Of a DNA stretch of 64,000 nt, positions 51,941 through 59,559 are shown piece after piece. The position numbers were made by a program, and so were the translations under genes. The stretch lies in assembly GCA_022340465.1 (NCBI GenBank), contig JAJDNW010000088.1:1-64000 (forward strand). The letters are read 5' to 3'. Under the pieces are notes generated by a model. It saw only the letters and a list, made by a program, of their open reading frames with translations, had not been told where the DNA came from and did not search any database. Every line of letters begins with the position of its first letter. Positions within the stretch are counted from its first letter, which is position 1. The stretch comes from Deltaproteobacteria bacterium (GTDB lineage: Bacteria > Desulfobacterota > Desulfobacteria > Desulfobacterales > B30-G6).

Positions 51941-51991
51941 TTTCAACATTGGATTGGCGGGTGGCGGGTTTATTTTTCAAAGCACCATATC
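51941..51991 (-). repeat. 51-bp inverted repeat, right copy
   Basis: Reverse complement of the segment at 42801-51 (two mismatches over 51 bp). It lies 163 bp upstream of the ATG of the minus-strand aminotransferase-fold gene and 72 bp from the pilQ terminator. See the left copy for context. Confidence 0.85.
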
Positions 51992-52062
51992 ATCAATCAT
52001 CTGCACGGTCGTCGCAGTGCCCTGCAGGATTACGGAACGGTATTCTGACAAACACTATAAAT

Positions 52063-52107
52063 CCAAAAAACAAAGCCCCTTGCATTTTCATTCAAGAGGC
52101 TTTGTTT
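52063..52107 (-). terminator. Intrinsic terminator of the pil operon
   Basis: On the minus strand AAACAAAGCCTCTTG (52107-52093) pairs with CAAGGGGCTTTGTTT (52082-52068), with one internal mismatch and a 10-nt loop, followed by a T-rich stretch (TTTGTTTTTT). It starts 22 bp beyond the pilQ stop. This is the clearest terminator in the window. Confidence 0.85.
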
Positions 52108-52129
52108 CCAACCGATATTTTAAAAAAGG

Positions 52130-54550
52130 CTAGAGCGCTTCACGCTGTTCAAGCTGCACGATCCGCGGTGTGATGAATATCAGCAGCTCGTTATTTTCCC
52201 GACTTTCCGTTTCCGTCTTGAAAAACCAGCCCAGAACCGGGATTTTGGATAACCATGGGAATCCATCAACACCCGTGGTCCGTCTGGTTTTCATGATACC
52301 GCCGATGACGATGGTGTCCCCGTCATTGACCAGGAGCTCTGTTTGGGCTTCGTTGGTGGAAAGCGAAGGCACTCCCTGAAATAGGGAATCGATATCGTTC
52401 TTGGTGATTAAAATCTCCATGGACACCCGGTTGTCCGGCGTGACATGCGGCGTCACCTCCAGAAGCAAATCGATATCCTTGTAGGATACCGAAGACCCGC
52501 CGGCATCATCCCTTTCCAGATAAGGCCACTCGACACCCTGTTTGATCTTGGCCTTTTTGTTGTCCAGCGTCACAATTTTAGGTGAGGAGATGACTTTACC
52601 CTCCCCGTTGCTCTCCAGGGCATTCAGGCGGGCATTGAGCAGAAAAGGCGTTCCGCCGATCTTGTCGAAAACGAAACCGAGGCTGGAGGAAGCGCCCTCG
52701 GCCGGGAAGTTCATGACCATGTCTCCGGTCAAATTGGAATTCAGTCTTGAATTGTAGGCTGGCCCGGCCGTGGCCGTCCAGTCGAACCCGAGTTCCTGGG
52801 AGAAATCTGTACTGACCTCCGCGATTCTGGCTTCGATGATGACCTGCGGGGTCACCCGGTCGATCCGTTTGACGATTTCTCTGGCCTGTTTCAGCTTGGC
52901 GGCGACATCGGTGATGATGATCTGATTGTTGCGGGTGTCGACACTCACCGATCCCCTTTCAGGTGTCAGGATAGACTGAATGTGCGGCAGTATTTCTGTC
53001 TGCGCATTGGAATAATTGACCGCAATATACTCTGTCATCAAGGGTTCCAGCGCTTTTTCCTGCTCCATGGCCTCTTGAGCCGCCTTGATCTTGGCCGCTC
53101 GGAGGTCCTCCTCGCTTTTCAGAGTTTTCAGGGTGGCAATCCGGATAATGTTCCCTTCATCCACCATGCCCAGCTGATTCATACGCAAGACCAGGTCCAG
53201 AACCTGGTCCCAGGGTACCGGTTTGTCCAGGGTAAGGGTTACCCGTCCGGAAACGTCCTTATCGATGGCAAAGTTCTTGCCGCTGATCTCCTTCAGAATG
53301 CGAAATACGTTTTTAACGTCCGTCTCATAGAAATCGAGAGCGATCTTCTCACCCGTGTACACCTTGGGTTTCCCACGCAAAAGGCCCACTTCAGCGGTCT
53401 GGCGGGGCATGGAAGCGTCTGACTGCCTGGCAGCCCCCACTACCATCGCCTGCCCACCGGCTGCAGTCCCCGCGGTCTCCGCCGCCGCGGGTGTTGCCGC
53501 CATATCTTGCATGGAGGTTTCGGCAAAAACCTGTTGCCAGGGCGGCATGTTGGCCTGCTCGAGCGGTTTGGGCGGAATCGTGGACGCCTCGAAATGGATC
53601 ATGATCAGGTTGTCGATCTGCTCCACGGAATAGGGCACTGACTCACGCAGTTCGATGACAAACATGGTGTTGTTTTTCATTTCCGGCTTCTGGACCGGAA
53701 CGATTCTGTTAACGGCACTCTCAAACCGTGTGGTGATAAGGGGGAATCGTCTGTATTCCGGAAGGTTGGCATTCGTCAGTTTGAGAAGTATCTTGGTATC
53801 CGTTGATTTCTTGATGTCATACTTGACGGGACCCGTGGTTCCGATAATGATGGTGGACTTGCCGGCCTCTTCACTTGCAAAATCGATCCGGTTCACCCAT
53901 GCCGTATCGTCAGTTGTACCCGCCGCAACCGTTGTTTCACTGGCAACGGGCTCAACCCTTTGTACCGTCTGTTCGCTCTCAGCCGACGCACCCTGTACAG
54001 TGGCCACCACAACCGGTTCCACCGGCGTAGCATTGCCGGCGGCTGCCGCTTGATCGACAACCGGTTCCGCTTTTTCCGCATTCATGGTTGAGACGTCGGC
54101 AGCTGTTTTGCTGAAAGCGATATTGATGCCGTTGTCCCGTCGTACGACCTCGTAGCTCACATCGCTGTTCATCAGGATCTCAATCCTGGTTGCCGTACCC
54201 TCGGCAGTCAATTCCGTTGCCATTACCGAACCGATGACGGCATTGTCCAGCGTCAGATCACGCTGTACGTTATCCAGAACCGTTTCGGGAAAATATAAAA
54301 CAACGCTCAGGGGGACCGGTTTTTTCACAGATGTATAGGTCAACAGCCGGTTACCTTCAATATCCACATCGAAAGACTCGTCACTCTCCGTAACAGAAAT
54401 CGCCTTGATCGTCTTTGGCTCCAGAGGTTTTGTAATGTCGTTGTTCACCGGTTTCTCTTTACCCGCACACCCGAACATAACGGCCAGAAACACCGATAAA
54501 ACAATTAATATTACAACGCTTCTGCTAAATCTTTTGTTTGACGTAAACAT
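52130..54550 (-). CDS. pilQ: Type IV pilus secretin PilQ
   Basis: An 806-residue outer-membrane secretin that lets the pilus cross the outer membrane. The N-terminus has a hydrophobic signal and a lipobox-like LAVMFGC (Cys ~28), suggesting a lipoprotein. AMIN-type domains (~40-140 and ~225-335) precede a STN/N0 segment (GEKIALDFYETDVKNVFRILKE, near 400) and a secretin N1 domain. The secretin core (LGFDWTATAGPAY, then DGDTIVIGGIMKTRRT near 760) ends the protein. The length is normal for PilQ. Last gene of pilMNOPQ, starting one base after the pilP stop. Confidence 0.94.
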   Translation of the reverse strand: MFTSNKRFSRSVVILIVLSVFLAVMFGCAGKEKPVNNDITKPLEPKTIKAISVTESDESFDVDIEGNRLLTYTSVKKPVPLSVVLYFPETVLDNVQRDLTLDNAVIGSVMATELTAEGTATRIEILMNSDVSYEVVRRDNGINIAFSKTAADVSTMNAEKAEPVVDQAAAAGNATPVEPVVVATVQGASAESEQTVQRVEPVASETTVAAGTTDDTAWVNRIDFASEEAGKSTIIIGTTGPVKYDIKKSTDTKILLKLTNANLPEYRRFPLITTRFESAVNRIVPVQKPEMKNNTMFVIELRESVPYSVEQIDNLIMIHFEASTIPPKPLEQANMPPWQQVFAETSMQDMAATPAAAETAGTAAGGQAMVVGAARQSDASMPRQTAEVGLLRGKPKVYTGEKIALDFYETDVKNVFRILKEISGKNFAIDKDVSGRVTLTLDKPVPWDQVLDLVLRMNQLGMVDEGNIIRIATLKTLKSEEDLRAAKIKAAQEAMEQEKALEPLMTEYIAVNYSNAQTEILPHIQSILTPERGSVSVDTRNNQIIITDVAAKLKQAREIVKRIDRVTPQVIIEARIAEVSTDFSQELGFDWTATAGPAYNSRLNSNLTGDMVMNFPAEGASSSLGFVFDKIGGTPFLLNARLNALESNGEGKVISSPKIVTLDNKKAKIKQGVEWPYLERDDAGGSSVSYKDIDLLLEVTPHVTPDNRVSMEILITKNDIDSLFQGVPSLSTNEAQTELLVNDGDTIVIGGIMKTRRTTGVDGFPWLSKIPVLGWFFKTETESRENNELLIFITPRIVQLEQREAL

Positions 54551-54551
54551 G

Positions 54552-55232
54552 TTATTCCTCTCCGGAAGGTTTCGGAAGTCTTAGTTCTCTCGTTTTTAAG
54601 GTTACATCTCCCTGAATGCTCTCGACCTCTTCTTCTACGACAACTCTGTCCTTTTGAATATCGATGACGGTTCCCTGATTGACACCGATATACGTACCCT
54701 TGGTAATGATGTATCCTTTGCCGGACGCCTCCTCAACCAGGGCTTTATTACCTTCTGCCGATCTGATAATGGCCCTCAGGCTCAACTGGCTCAAATCGAT
54801 CCTTTCCAACGGCGTTGTCGGCTTCCGTTTCTTACGTTCAAGCGTTTTCGAAGCTTCCACGGCATTCTTTTTTTTCGGCGCCTCCTCCCTTATCAAAGGC
54901 ACAAACGGATCGATCTTTCCCTTGGGGTCGTAACCGGTAGCCGCTTTGGCCAGGATATTTTCCTGAACCAGATCCGGTGTTGCGGGTATCGACGGTTCGT
55001 CACTCCCTTCCGCATTTTGGCCGGCATCGGGTTTTACCGGAGCAATCGTTTCCGCCGCCTTTGCCGGTGCCTTGGGGATTTCCCCGCTTGTCTGCTGTTG
55101 AACGGCTATCTTCTTACTGACAACACTCGAGGACTGCTGGACGTCACTCTTTTTGTCCCCACAGCCGCAGACAAACAACAAGAAACATATCAAACAGGTG
55201 ATAACACGAATTTTATCTTTATGTTTTAACAT
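54552..55232 (-). CDS. pilP: Pilus assembly lipoprotein PilP
   Basis: A 226-residue inner-membrane lipoprotein. The N-terminal lipobox is FVCGCGDKK (lipid Cys ~24). A long Pro/Lys/Ala-rich linker leads to a C-terminal PilP/HR-domain (GKIDPFVPLIREEAPKK near 103; ALVEEASGKGYIITKGTYIG near 164). It joins the PilMNO complex to the secretin. Twenty-seven bp separate it from pilO, and pilQ follows directly. Slightly longer than the Pseudomonas protein because of the linker. Confidence 0.92.
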   Translation of the reverse strand: MLKHKDKIRVITCLICFLLFVCGCGDKKSDVQQSSSVVSKKIAVQQQTSGEIPKAPAKAAETIAPVKPDAGQNAEGSDEPSIPATPDLVQENILAKAATGYDPKGKIDPFVPLIREEAPKKKNAVEASKTLERKKRKPTTPLERIDLSQLSLRAIIRSAEGNKALVEEASGKGYIITKGTYIGVNQGTVIDIQKDRVVVEEEVESIQGDVTLKTRELRLPKPSGEE

Positions 55233-55259
55233 GGTTTCCGCTATCGTTCCCTGAGTTAA

Positions 55260-55895
55260 TTATTTCTTTTTCCTCTTCTTTTTCTTTCCGTTATCGCTTT
55301 TCGGCGCCGGTTCGACGAAGCGATATACCACAGCCGTGCAAGCCGTTGTCAATTCCTCATCGCCCTTCCCGGGCGTCATGGATATGTCGGTGACGTTCAC
55401 AATTCTCGGCAACCCGGCGATCATGTCAAAGAAAACAGCTACATTGTGATAATTTCCGGCCACCCTGATGGCGATGGGAACCTCCGCATAGAACTCTTTC
55501 GTGACCTCGCGCTGGGGCGTAAACACAAGTATGTCGAGTCCTGCGTCCTGGGCTGCTCGAGAAATGCCGTCGATCAGTGTTGGAATTTCTTCCTTGTCGG
55601 GCAGCGCCCGTTTGACGATCTTGAATTCGGTCTCGGCCGCCCTCATTCGGCTGCGGTAGAAATCGATCTGCTTGGCATTTTTTTTGGCTTTTACCAGCTT
55701 GGCGCTCAAATTCTTGTACTCGAGCTCCAGTCGGCCGATTTCTTTCAGCTTCGGCATATAGGAGAAGTAAACGAACGCACCGACCAGGACGACCACCATC
55801 CCTACATATATCAGTATCCTCTGCAGCCGGGATAGGCGCTCAATCTTTTCGATAACGGGTGCCAGTGATTTCAGAGAAAGATTCATTTTTTTCAT
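55260..55895 (-). CDS. pilO: Type IV pilus inner-membrane protein PilO
   Basis: A 211-residue protein: one transmembrane helix (about residues 25-47, RILIYVGMVVVLVGAFVYF), a coiled-coil (50-95) and a ferredoxin-like core with the typical ending VTDISMTPGKGDEELTTACT. A Lys-rich tail follows. It dimerises with PilN to form the inner-membrane platform. Its start overlaps the pilN stop by 4 bp (coupled). Confidence 0.92.
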   Translation of the reverse strand: MKKMNLSLKSLAPVIEKIERLSRLQRILIYVGMVVVLVGAFVYFSYMPKLKEIGRLELEYKNLSAKLVKAKKNAKQIDFYRSRMRAAETEFKIVKRALPDKEEIPTLIDGISRAAQDAGLDILVFTPQREVTKEFYAEVPIAIRVAGNYHNVAVFFDMIAGLPRIVNVTDISMTPGKGDEELTTACTAVVYRFVEPAPKSDNGKKKKRKKK

Positions 55896-56470
55896 GATTT
55901 TTCAGGCTTTTTATCCGAGTCCGTCTGCTTTTTCATTCTTGCCATTTCAAAACTGAAATCCTTCAGGTTCACGTCCCTGCCTTTGATCGTCTTGCGCTGG
56001 ATCGATTTCAGCGTGACATCCGCATAGGACCCTTCAAGGTTTTTCATGAAATCCGCAATCGTGCGTTCATCCATGGCGATCCCCTTCAGGGAAATTTTAT
56101 CGTCTCTCAACGTGAAGCTGGTGAACCACATCCTTTCGGGAATGATGAGACGGGTCATCGACTCCAACAGCACCACCGCTTCCGTACGGCCGCCGTCCAG
56201 CTGGTTGATCACTTCGATTTTCTGGTTGAGAACCGCCAGAGCCTTTTTCAGGGCAGCTATTTCCGAATTGATTTTGTTGTATTTTTTTAATTCAGCAAGG
56301 GTATCCTGGTTCCGCACTTTGTGCTGGCTGATCTGCCGGTTCAGGTTGATATTGTAATATACGACGACGACGACGAGAAGGACAAAGGAAAGCAGAAACA
56401 TGGAAATCTGGCGCCGCACATTCTCTTTCTTGCGTGCCGTACGAAAGGGCAGTAAATTGATGCGTATCAT
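55892..56470 (-). CDS. pilN: Type IV pilus inner-membrane protein PilN
   Basis: A 192-residue protein with the usual N-terminal MIRINLLPFR motif, which docks into PilM. It has a transmembrane helix near residues 23-43, a coiled-coil and a small alpha/beta domain (MWFTSFTLRDDKISLKGIA near 115-133). Overlaps pilM by 4 bp and pilO by 4 bp, so the order is tightly coupled. Confidence 0.93.
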   Translation of the reverse strand: MIRINLLPFRTARKKENVRRQISMFLLSFVLLVVVVVYYNINLNRQISQHKVRNQDTLAELKKYNKINSEIAALKKALAVLNQKIEVINQLDGGRTEAVVLLESMTRLIIPERMWFTSFTLRDDKISLKGIAMDERTIADFMKNLEGSYADVTLKSIQRKTIKGRDVNLKDFSFEMARMKKQTDSDKKPEKS

Positions 56471-57522
56471 TTGTCGTTTACCCTTCTGATGGCCAGGCCC
56501 ATGCAGATGGATGCCTGGGGTGCGATTTTTTCAATGAACCCGGGTTCAAATTTGGACTCGTTCACAAGAATGCCAGCAAAAGGGTTGATCGTCTGCACGT
56601 CCGCCGACGTTTCCACTGCCAGCAGCTCCCTGAACTCCTTGATAGTCCCTCCGCCACCGCTCAGAACGATTCTTTTAATCTGCTCGTCCGGATAGGTTGA
56701 ATAAAAGAAATCCAGTGCCCGGCGAATTTCCGTGCACCAATCCGCCACCACCGATGAAATAATGTCAGACAGGTCCTCCTGGGAAATTTTTTCCGCCTGG
56801 TTACCGAACTTGATCTCTTCGGCCTCTTCCAGCGTGCAGTCCGTGATAGAGGCGATCTTCTGGTTGATCTGCCCGCATCCTAAGGACACGTCGCGCATGA
56901 ATACGGACGTGTTGCCCTTGAGAATGTTCAATGACGTCTTGCTGGCCCCGATATCGATGAGGGCGACATTTTGCTCCCCGGCATCATAGTTGAGCTCGTA
57001 AATATTCTGCAGGGCGAAAGCATCCACATCTATTATACAGGGATTGAGGCCGGCCATCTGGGTCAGATTGATGTAATCATTGATCATTTCCTTCTTGGCC
57101 GCCACCAGGAGAACGCTCATCTGATTCGGATTGTGTTCATTTTCTCCCAATATCTGAAAATCGAGATTCACGTCGCTGATATCAAAGGGAATGTACTGTT
57201 CCGCTTCAAATTGAATGGATTCCTGCAGATGGTCCTCCGTCATTGTCTGCACGTTTATTTTTTTGACGATGACCGAGTATCCACCGATGGAAATGGCGAC
57301 ATTGTTCTCCCGAATACCATTGGAATGGTATAGTTGACGAATTGATTCGGCAATCGTCTCGGGGTCTTTTATGGAGCCGTCTTCAATGAGTCCGGAAGCG
57401 ATATCGATGGCACCGAATTTTTCCAGTACCTGCCCTTTTTTCGTGTCTCCAACCTCGGCGGCTTTTATCGTCCTGGAACCGATATCCAAACCGACGAGAT
57501 GGTCTTTTTTCCTAAAAACCAT
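56467..57522 (-). CDS. pilM: Pilus assembly ATPase-like protein PilM
   Basis: A 351-residue cytoplasmic actin/FtsA-like protein. Phosphate 1 motif: HLVGLDIGSRTIKAAEV (residues 8-24); phosphate 2/adenosine region: VALIDIGASKTSLNI (near 196) and IVLSGGGGTIKEF (near 291). It binds the PilN N-terminus and helps assemble the machine. Only 9 bp follow the HTH gene upstream. The operon lacks the motor ATPases and prepilin genes, so they are elsewhere. Confidence 0.93.
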   Translation of the reverse strand: MVFRKKDHLVGLDIGSRTIKAAEVGDTKKGQVLEKFGAIDIASGLIEDGSIKDPETIAESIRQLYHSNGIRENNVAISIGGYSVIVKKINVQTMTEDHLQESIQFEAEQYIPFDISDVNLDFQILGENEHNPNQMSVLLVAAKKEMINDYINLTQMAGLNPCIIDVDAFALQNIYELNYDAGEQNVALIDIGASKTSLNILKGNTSVFMRDVSLGCGQINQKIASITDCTLEEAEEIKFGNQAEKISQEDLSDIISSVVADWCTEIRRALDFFYSTYPDEQIKRIVLSGGGGTIKEFRELLAVETSADVQTINPFAGILVNESKFEPGFIEKIAPQASICMGLAIRRVNDK

Positions 57523-57531
57523 GATAATCTC

Positions 57532-57729
57532 TTACTCACCGAAAATTTTATCTTTTTCTGAAAGTTTAAATCCGAGAGCCAGAAGAATCTTTCTCTTCGT
57601 CTCCATGCGGCACGGCATACCCTGTTCGATACGTGTGATCGTGATGGGAGAAACATTGGCTTCCCGGGCAAGTTCAGACTTGCTCATTAGTAGAGACTCT
57701 CTTATTTTCTTAAGCGAATTTTTGCTCAT
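57532..57729 (-). CDS. Small XRE-type helix-turn-helix protein heading the pil operon
   Basis: A 65-residue HTH_XRE protein (KIRESLLMSKSELAREANVS, TITRIEQG, then RKILLALGFKLSEKDK). It is almost wholly a DNA-binding domain, so it likely acts as a dimeric repressor or activator. It is the first gene of the pil operon, 9 bp before pilM. Candidate targets are the 17-bp direct repeats in the spacer at 57883-57929. Regulating pil or mla is inference. Confidence 0.82.
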   Translation of the reverse strand: MSKNSLKKIRESLLMSKSELAREANVSPITITRIEQGMPCRMETKRKILLALGFKLSEKDKIFGE

Positions 57730-57818
57730 ACCGGTTATTTCTGATTGTGCAGTTCCCTGCGAAAAAAATGAATGACAACCAAATTGAATCGACCTACCTA
57801 GCCTTTTACCTTGATAGC

Positions 57819-57847
57819 ATAATCGTCTAAAACGGTTGCATTGTCAA
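57819..57847 (-). promoter_or_regulatory. Candidate promoter of the HTH-pil operon, overlapping a divergent -35
   Basis: On the minus strand TTGACA (57847-57842) is followed after 17 bp by GATTAT (57824-57819), about 90 bp upstream of the HTH start. On the plus strand the overlapping TTGTCA (57841-57846) with TTATAC at 57865-57870 (18-bp spacer) could drive mlaE. The two would share their -35 region back to back. The spacer 57730-58041 is otherwise AT-rich and without genes. Confidence 0.5.
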
Positions 57848-57882
57848 GTAAAATTATATATAAATTATACATAATTCTATTC

Positions 57883-57929
57883 AGTTACTGCATATTGTGC
57901 CTTTTTATTGAAAGTTACTACATATAGTG
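57883..57929. repeat. Two 17-bp direct repeats in the pil-mla spacer
   Basis: AGTTACTGCATATTGTG (57883-57899) and AGTTACTACATATAGTG (57913-57929) differ at two bases and start 30 bp apart, about three helical turns. They lie between the divergent pil and mla promoters and are good candidate operator sites for the adjacent small XRE-type protein. Confidence 0.55.
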
Positions 57930-58041
57930 GAATGCAAATCGGTCAATCCTGGCTTTCAAAAATGGACCCTTATCCCTTGCCAGGCCAGCTCCCGCACCTT
58001 GAGGTTGACTTTGCATCCGCGCATACCCTATAGGACATGGA

Positions 58042-58812
58042 ATGGTACGCTTTCTCGAATTTGCCGGGAAACCCTTTGTTCTGACCATCGAAGCATTCGG
58101 CAAGGTCATGCTGCTCCTGGTTTCCACCGTAACCTGGATGGTCAGACCACCTTTTCGGTTTCACGAAATATTCAAGCAAATGGAATTTGTGGGAGTCAAC
58201 TCCCTGCCTGTGGTCGTCATTACCGGCGCTTTCACCGGTATGGTACTGGCAATCCAGACATACTACGGATTCAGGATGTTCGGAGGTGAAAGCCTGGTGG
58301 GCACCACCGTTGCCCTTTCCATGACCCGCGAACTGGGGCCCGCCATCACCGCTCTGATGGTGACGGGCAGGGCCGGGTCGGCCATGGCAGCCGAGTTGGG
58401 TACCATGCGGGTAACAGAGCAGATCGATGCACTGCACACCATGTCGGTAAATCCGGTTCAGTATCTGGTGATGCCCCGGGTGATTGCCGGTACCGTGATG
58501 CTGCCCATACTGACGATTGTATCTGATTTCATCGGTATTGTTGGCGGGTATTTCGTCGGTGTGGGACTGCTGAAAATCAATTCGGGCATCTTCATGGCCA
58601 GAATTATTGAGTTTGTCGACCTCAACGACATCTTAAACGGCCTCGTCAAGGCCTCTGTTTTTGGTTTGATTCTGTCTCTGGTCGGCTGTTACAAGGGATT
58701 CAACACCACCGGTGGTGCCGCGGGTGTCGGACGGGCAACGACGCAATCCGTCGTGATTTCTTCCGTTTCCATTCTGATCAGCGATTATTTCTTGACGGCG
58801 GTCATGTTTTGA
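58042..58812 (+). CDS. mlaE: MlaE-type lipid transport permease
   Basis: A 256-residue ABC permease of the MlaE/YrbE family. It has the conserved glutamate segment SMTRELGPAITALMVTGRAGSAMAAELGTM (near residue 93-122) and IDALHTMSVNPVQYLVMPR (near 130), with about five to six hydrophobic segments. It forms the inner-membrane core of the Mla phospholipid transporter. AGGA lies 6 nt before the ATG. Its stop overlaps the next start by 4 bp. Confidence 0.93.
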   Translation: MVRFLEFAGKPFVLTIEAFGKVMLLLVSTVTWMVRPPFRFHEIFKQMEFVGVNSLPVVVITGAFTGMVLAIQTYYGFRMFGGESLVGTTVALSMTRELGPAITALMVTGRAGSAMAAELGTMRVTEQIDALHTMSVNPVQYLVMPRVIAGTVMLPILTIVSDFIGIVGGYFVGVGLLKINSGIFMARIIEFVDLNDILNGLVKASVFGLILSLVGCYKGFNTTGGAAGVGRATTQSVVISSVSILISDYFLTAVMF

Positions 58813-59549
58813 AAATCGAATTATTCAATGTCTGCAAACGCTTTGGGAAACAGATCGTCCTCGACGATCTGAACCTGACCGTGGAACCCAACAGGATTAC
58901 GGTCATTATCGGCAAAAGCGGGGGGGGGAAAAGTGTTCTGCTCAAGCATGTCATCGGACTCATCAGGCCCGACTCGGGTTCCGTCTTTATCGGCGAAGAT
59001 GAGATTTCCGCCCTCGATGATAAAAGACTTAATGAAGTCAGAAAAAATTTCGGCATGCTTTTTCAAGAGGCCGCCCTGTTCGATTCCATGACCGTGGGTG
59101 AAAACGTTGCCTTTCCCATAAAAGAGCATACCCGGCTCTCCCAAGAGGAAATAAGGACTATCGTGGAGGAAAAGCTCCTTCAGGTGGGGCTTACGAATGT
59201 TGCCGACAAAATGCCCGCACAACTTTCCGGAGGCATGCGGAAACGGGTCGGGCTTGCCAGGGCGATTGCGCTGGACCCCAAAATCATTCTGTTCGATGAA
59301 CCGACCACGGGATTAGATCCCATCATGCGTGGCGCCATCGACCAGCTTATTGTGGATACGCAGCGGCACACCAATGCAACTTGTCTGGTTATCAGCCATG
59401 ATATCGATTCCACCTTTAAAATTGCGCACAAGGTCGCGATGCTGTATGATGGTCGGATTATTGAATATGGCCCCCCCGATAAGGTGAAAGGGTCCGAAAA
59501 CCCATTCGTGAGGCGTTTTATCGAGGGCAAATCTTTTTCCGAACACTGA
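58809..59549 (+). CDS. mlaF: MlaF-type lipid transport ATPase (TTG start)
   Basis: A 246-residue ABC ATPase powering MlaE. Walker A GKSGGGKSVLLKH (near residue 36), signature LSGGMRKRVGLARAI (near 138), Walker B IILFDEPTTGLDP (near 159). It starts at TTG 58809 in the overlap TTGA with the mlaE stop; no ATG is available before the conserved N-terminus (KIELFNVCKRFG). Together with mlaE and the MCE gene 10 bp downstream it forms an operon. Confidence 0.92.
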   Translation: MKIELFNVCKRFGKQIVLDDLNLTVEPNRITVIIGKSGGGKSVLLKHVIGLIRPDSGSVFIGEDEISALDDKRLNEVRKNFGMLFQEAALFDSMTVGENVAFPIKEHTRLSQEEIRTIVEEKLLQVGLTNVADKMPAQLSGGMRKRVGLARAIALDPKIILFDEPTTGLDPIMRGAIDQLIVDTQRHTNATCLVISHDIDSTFKIAHKVAMLYDGRIIEYGPPDKVKGSENPFVRRFIEGKSFSEH

Positions 59550-59559
59550 CTGGGCGGTT

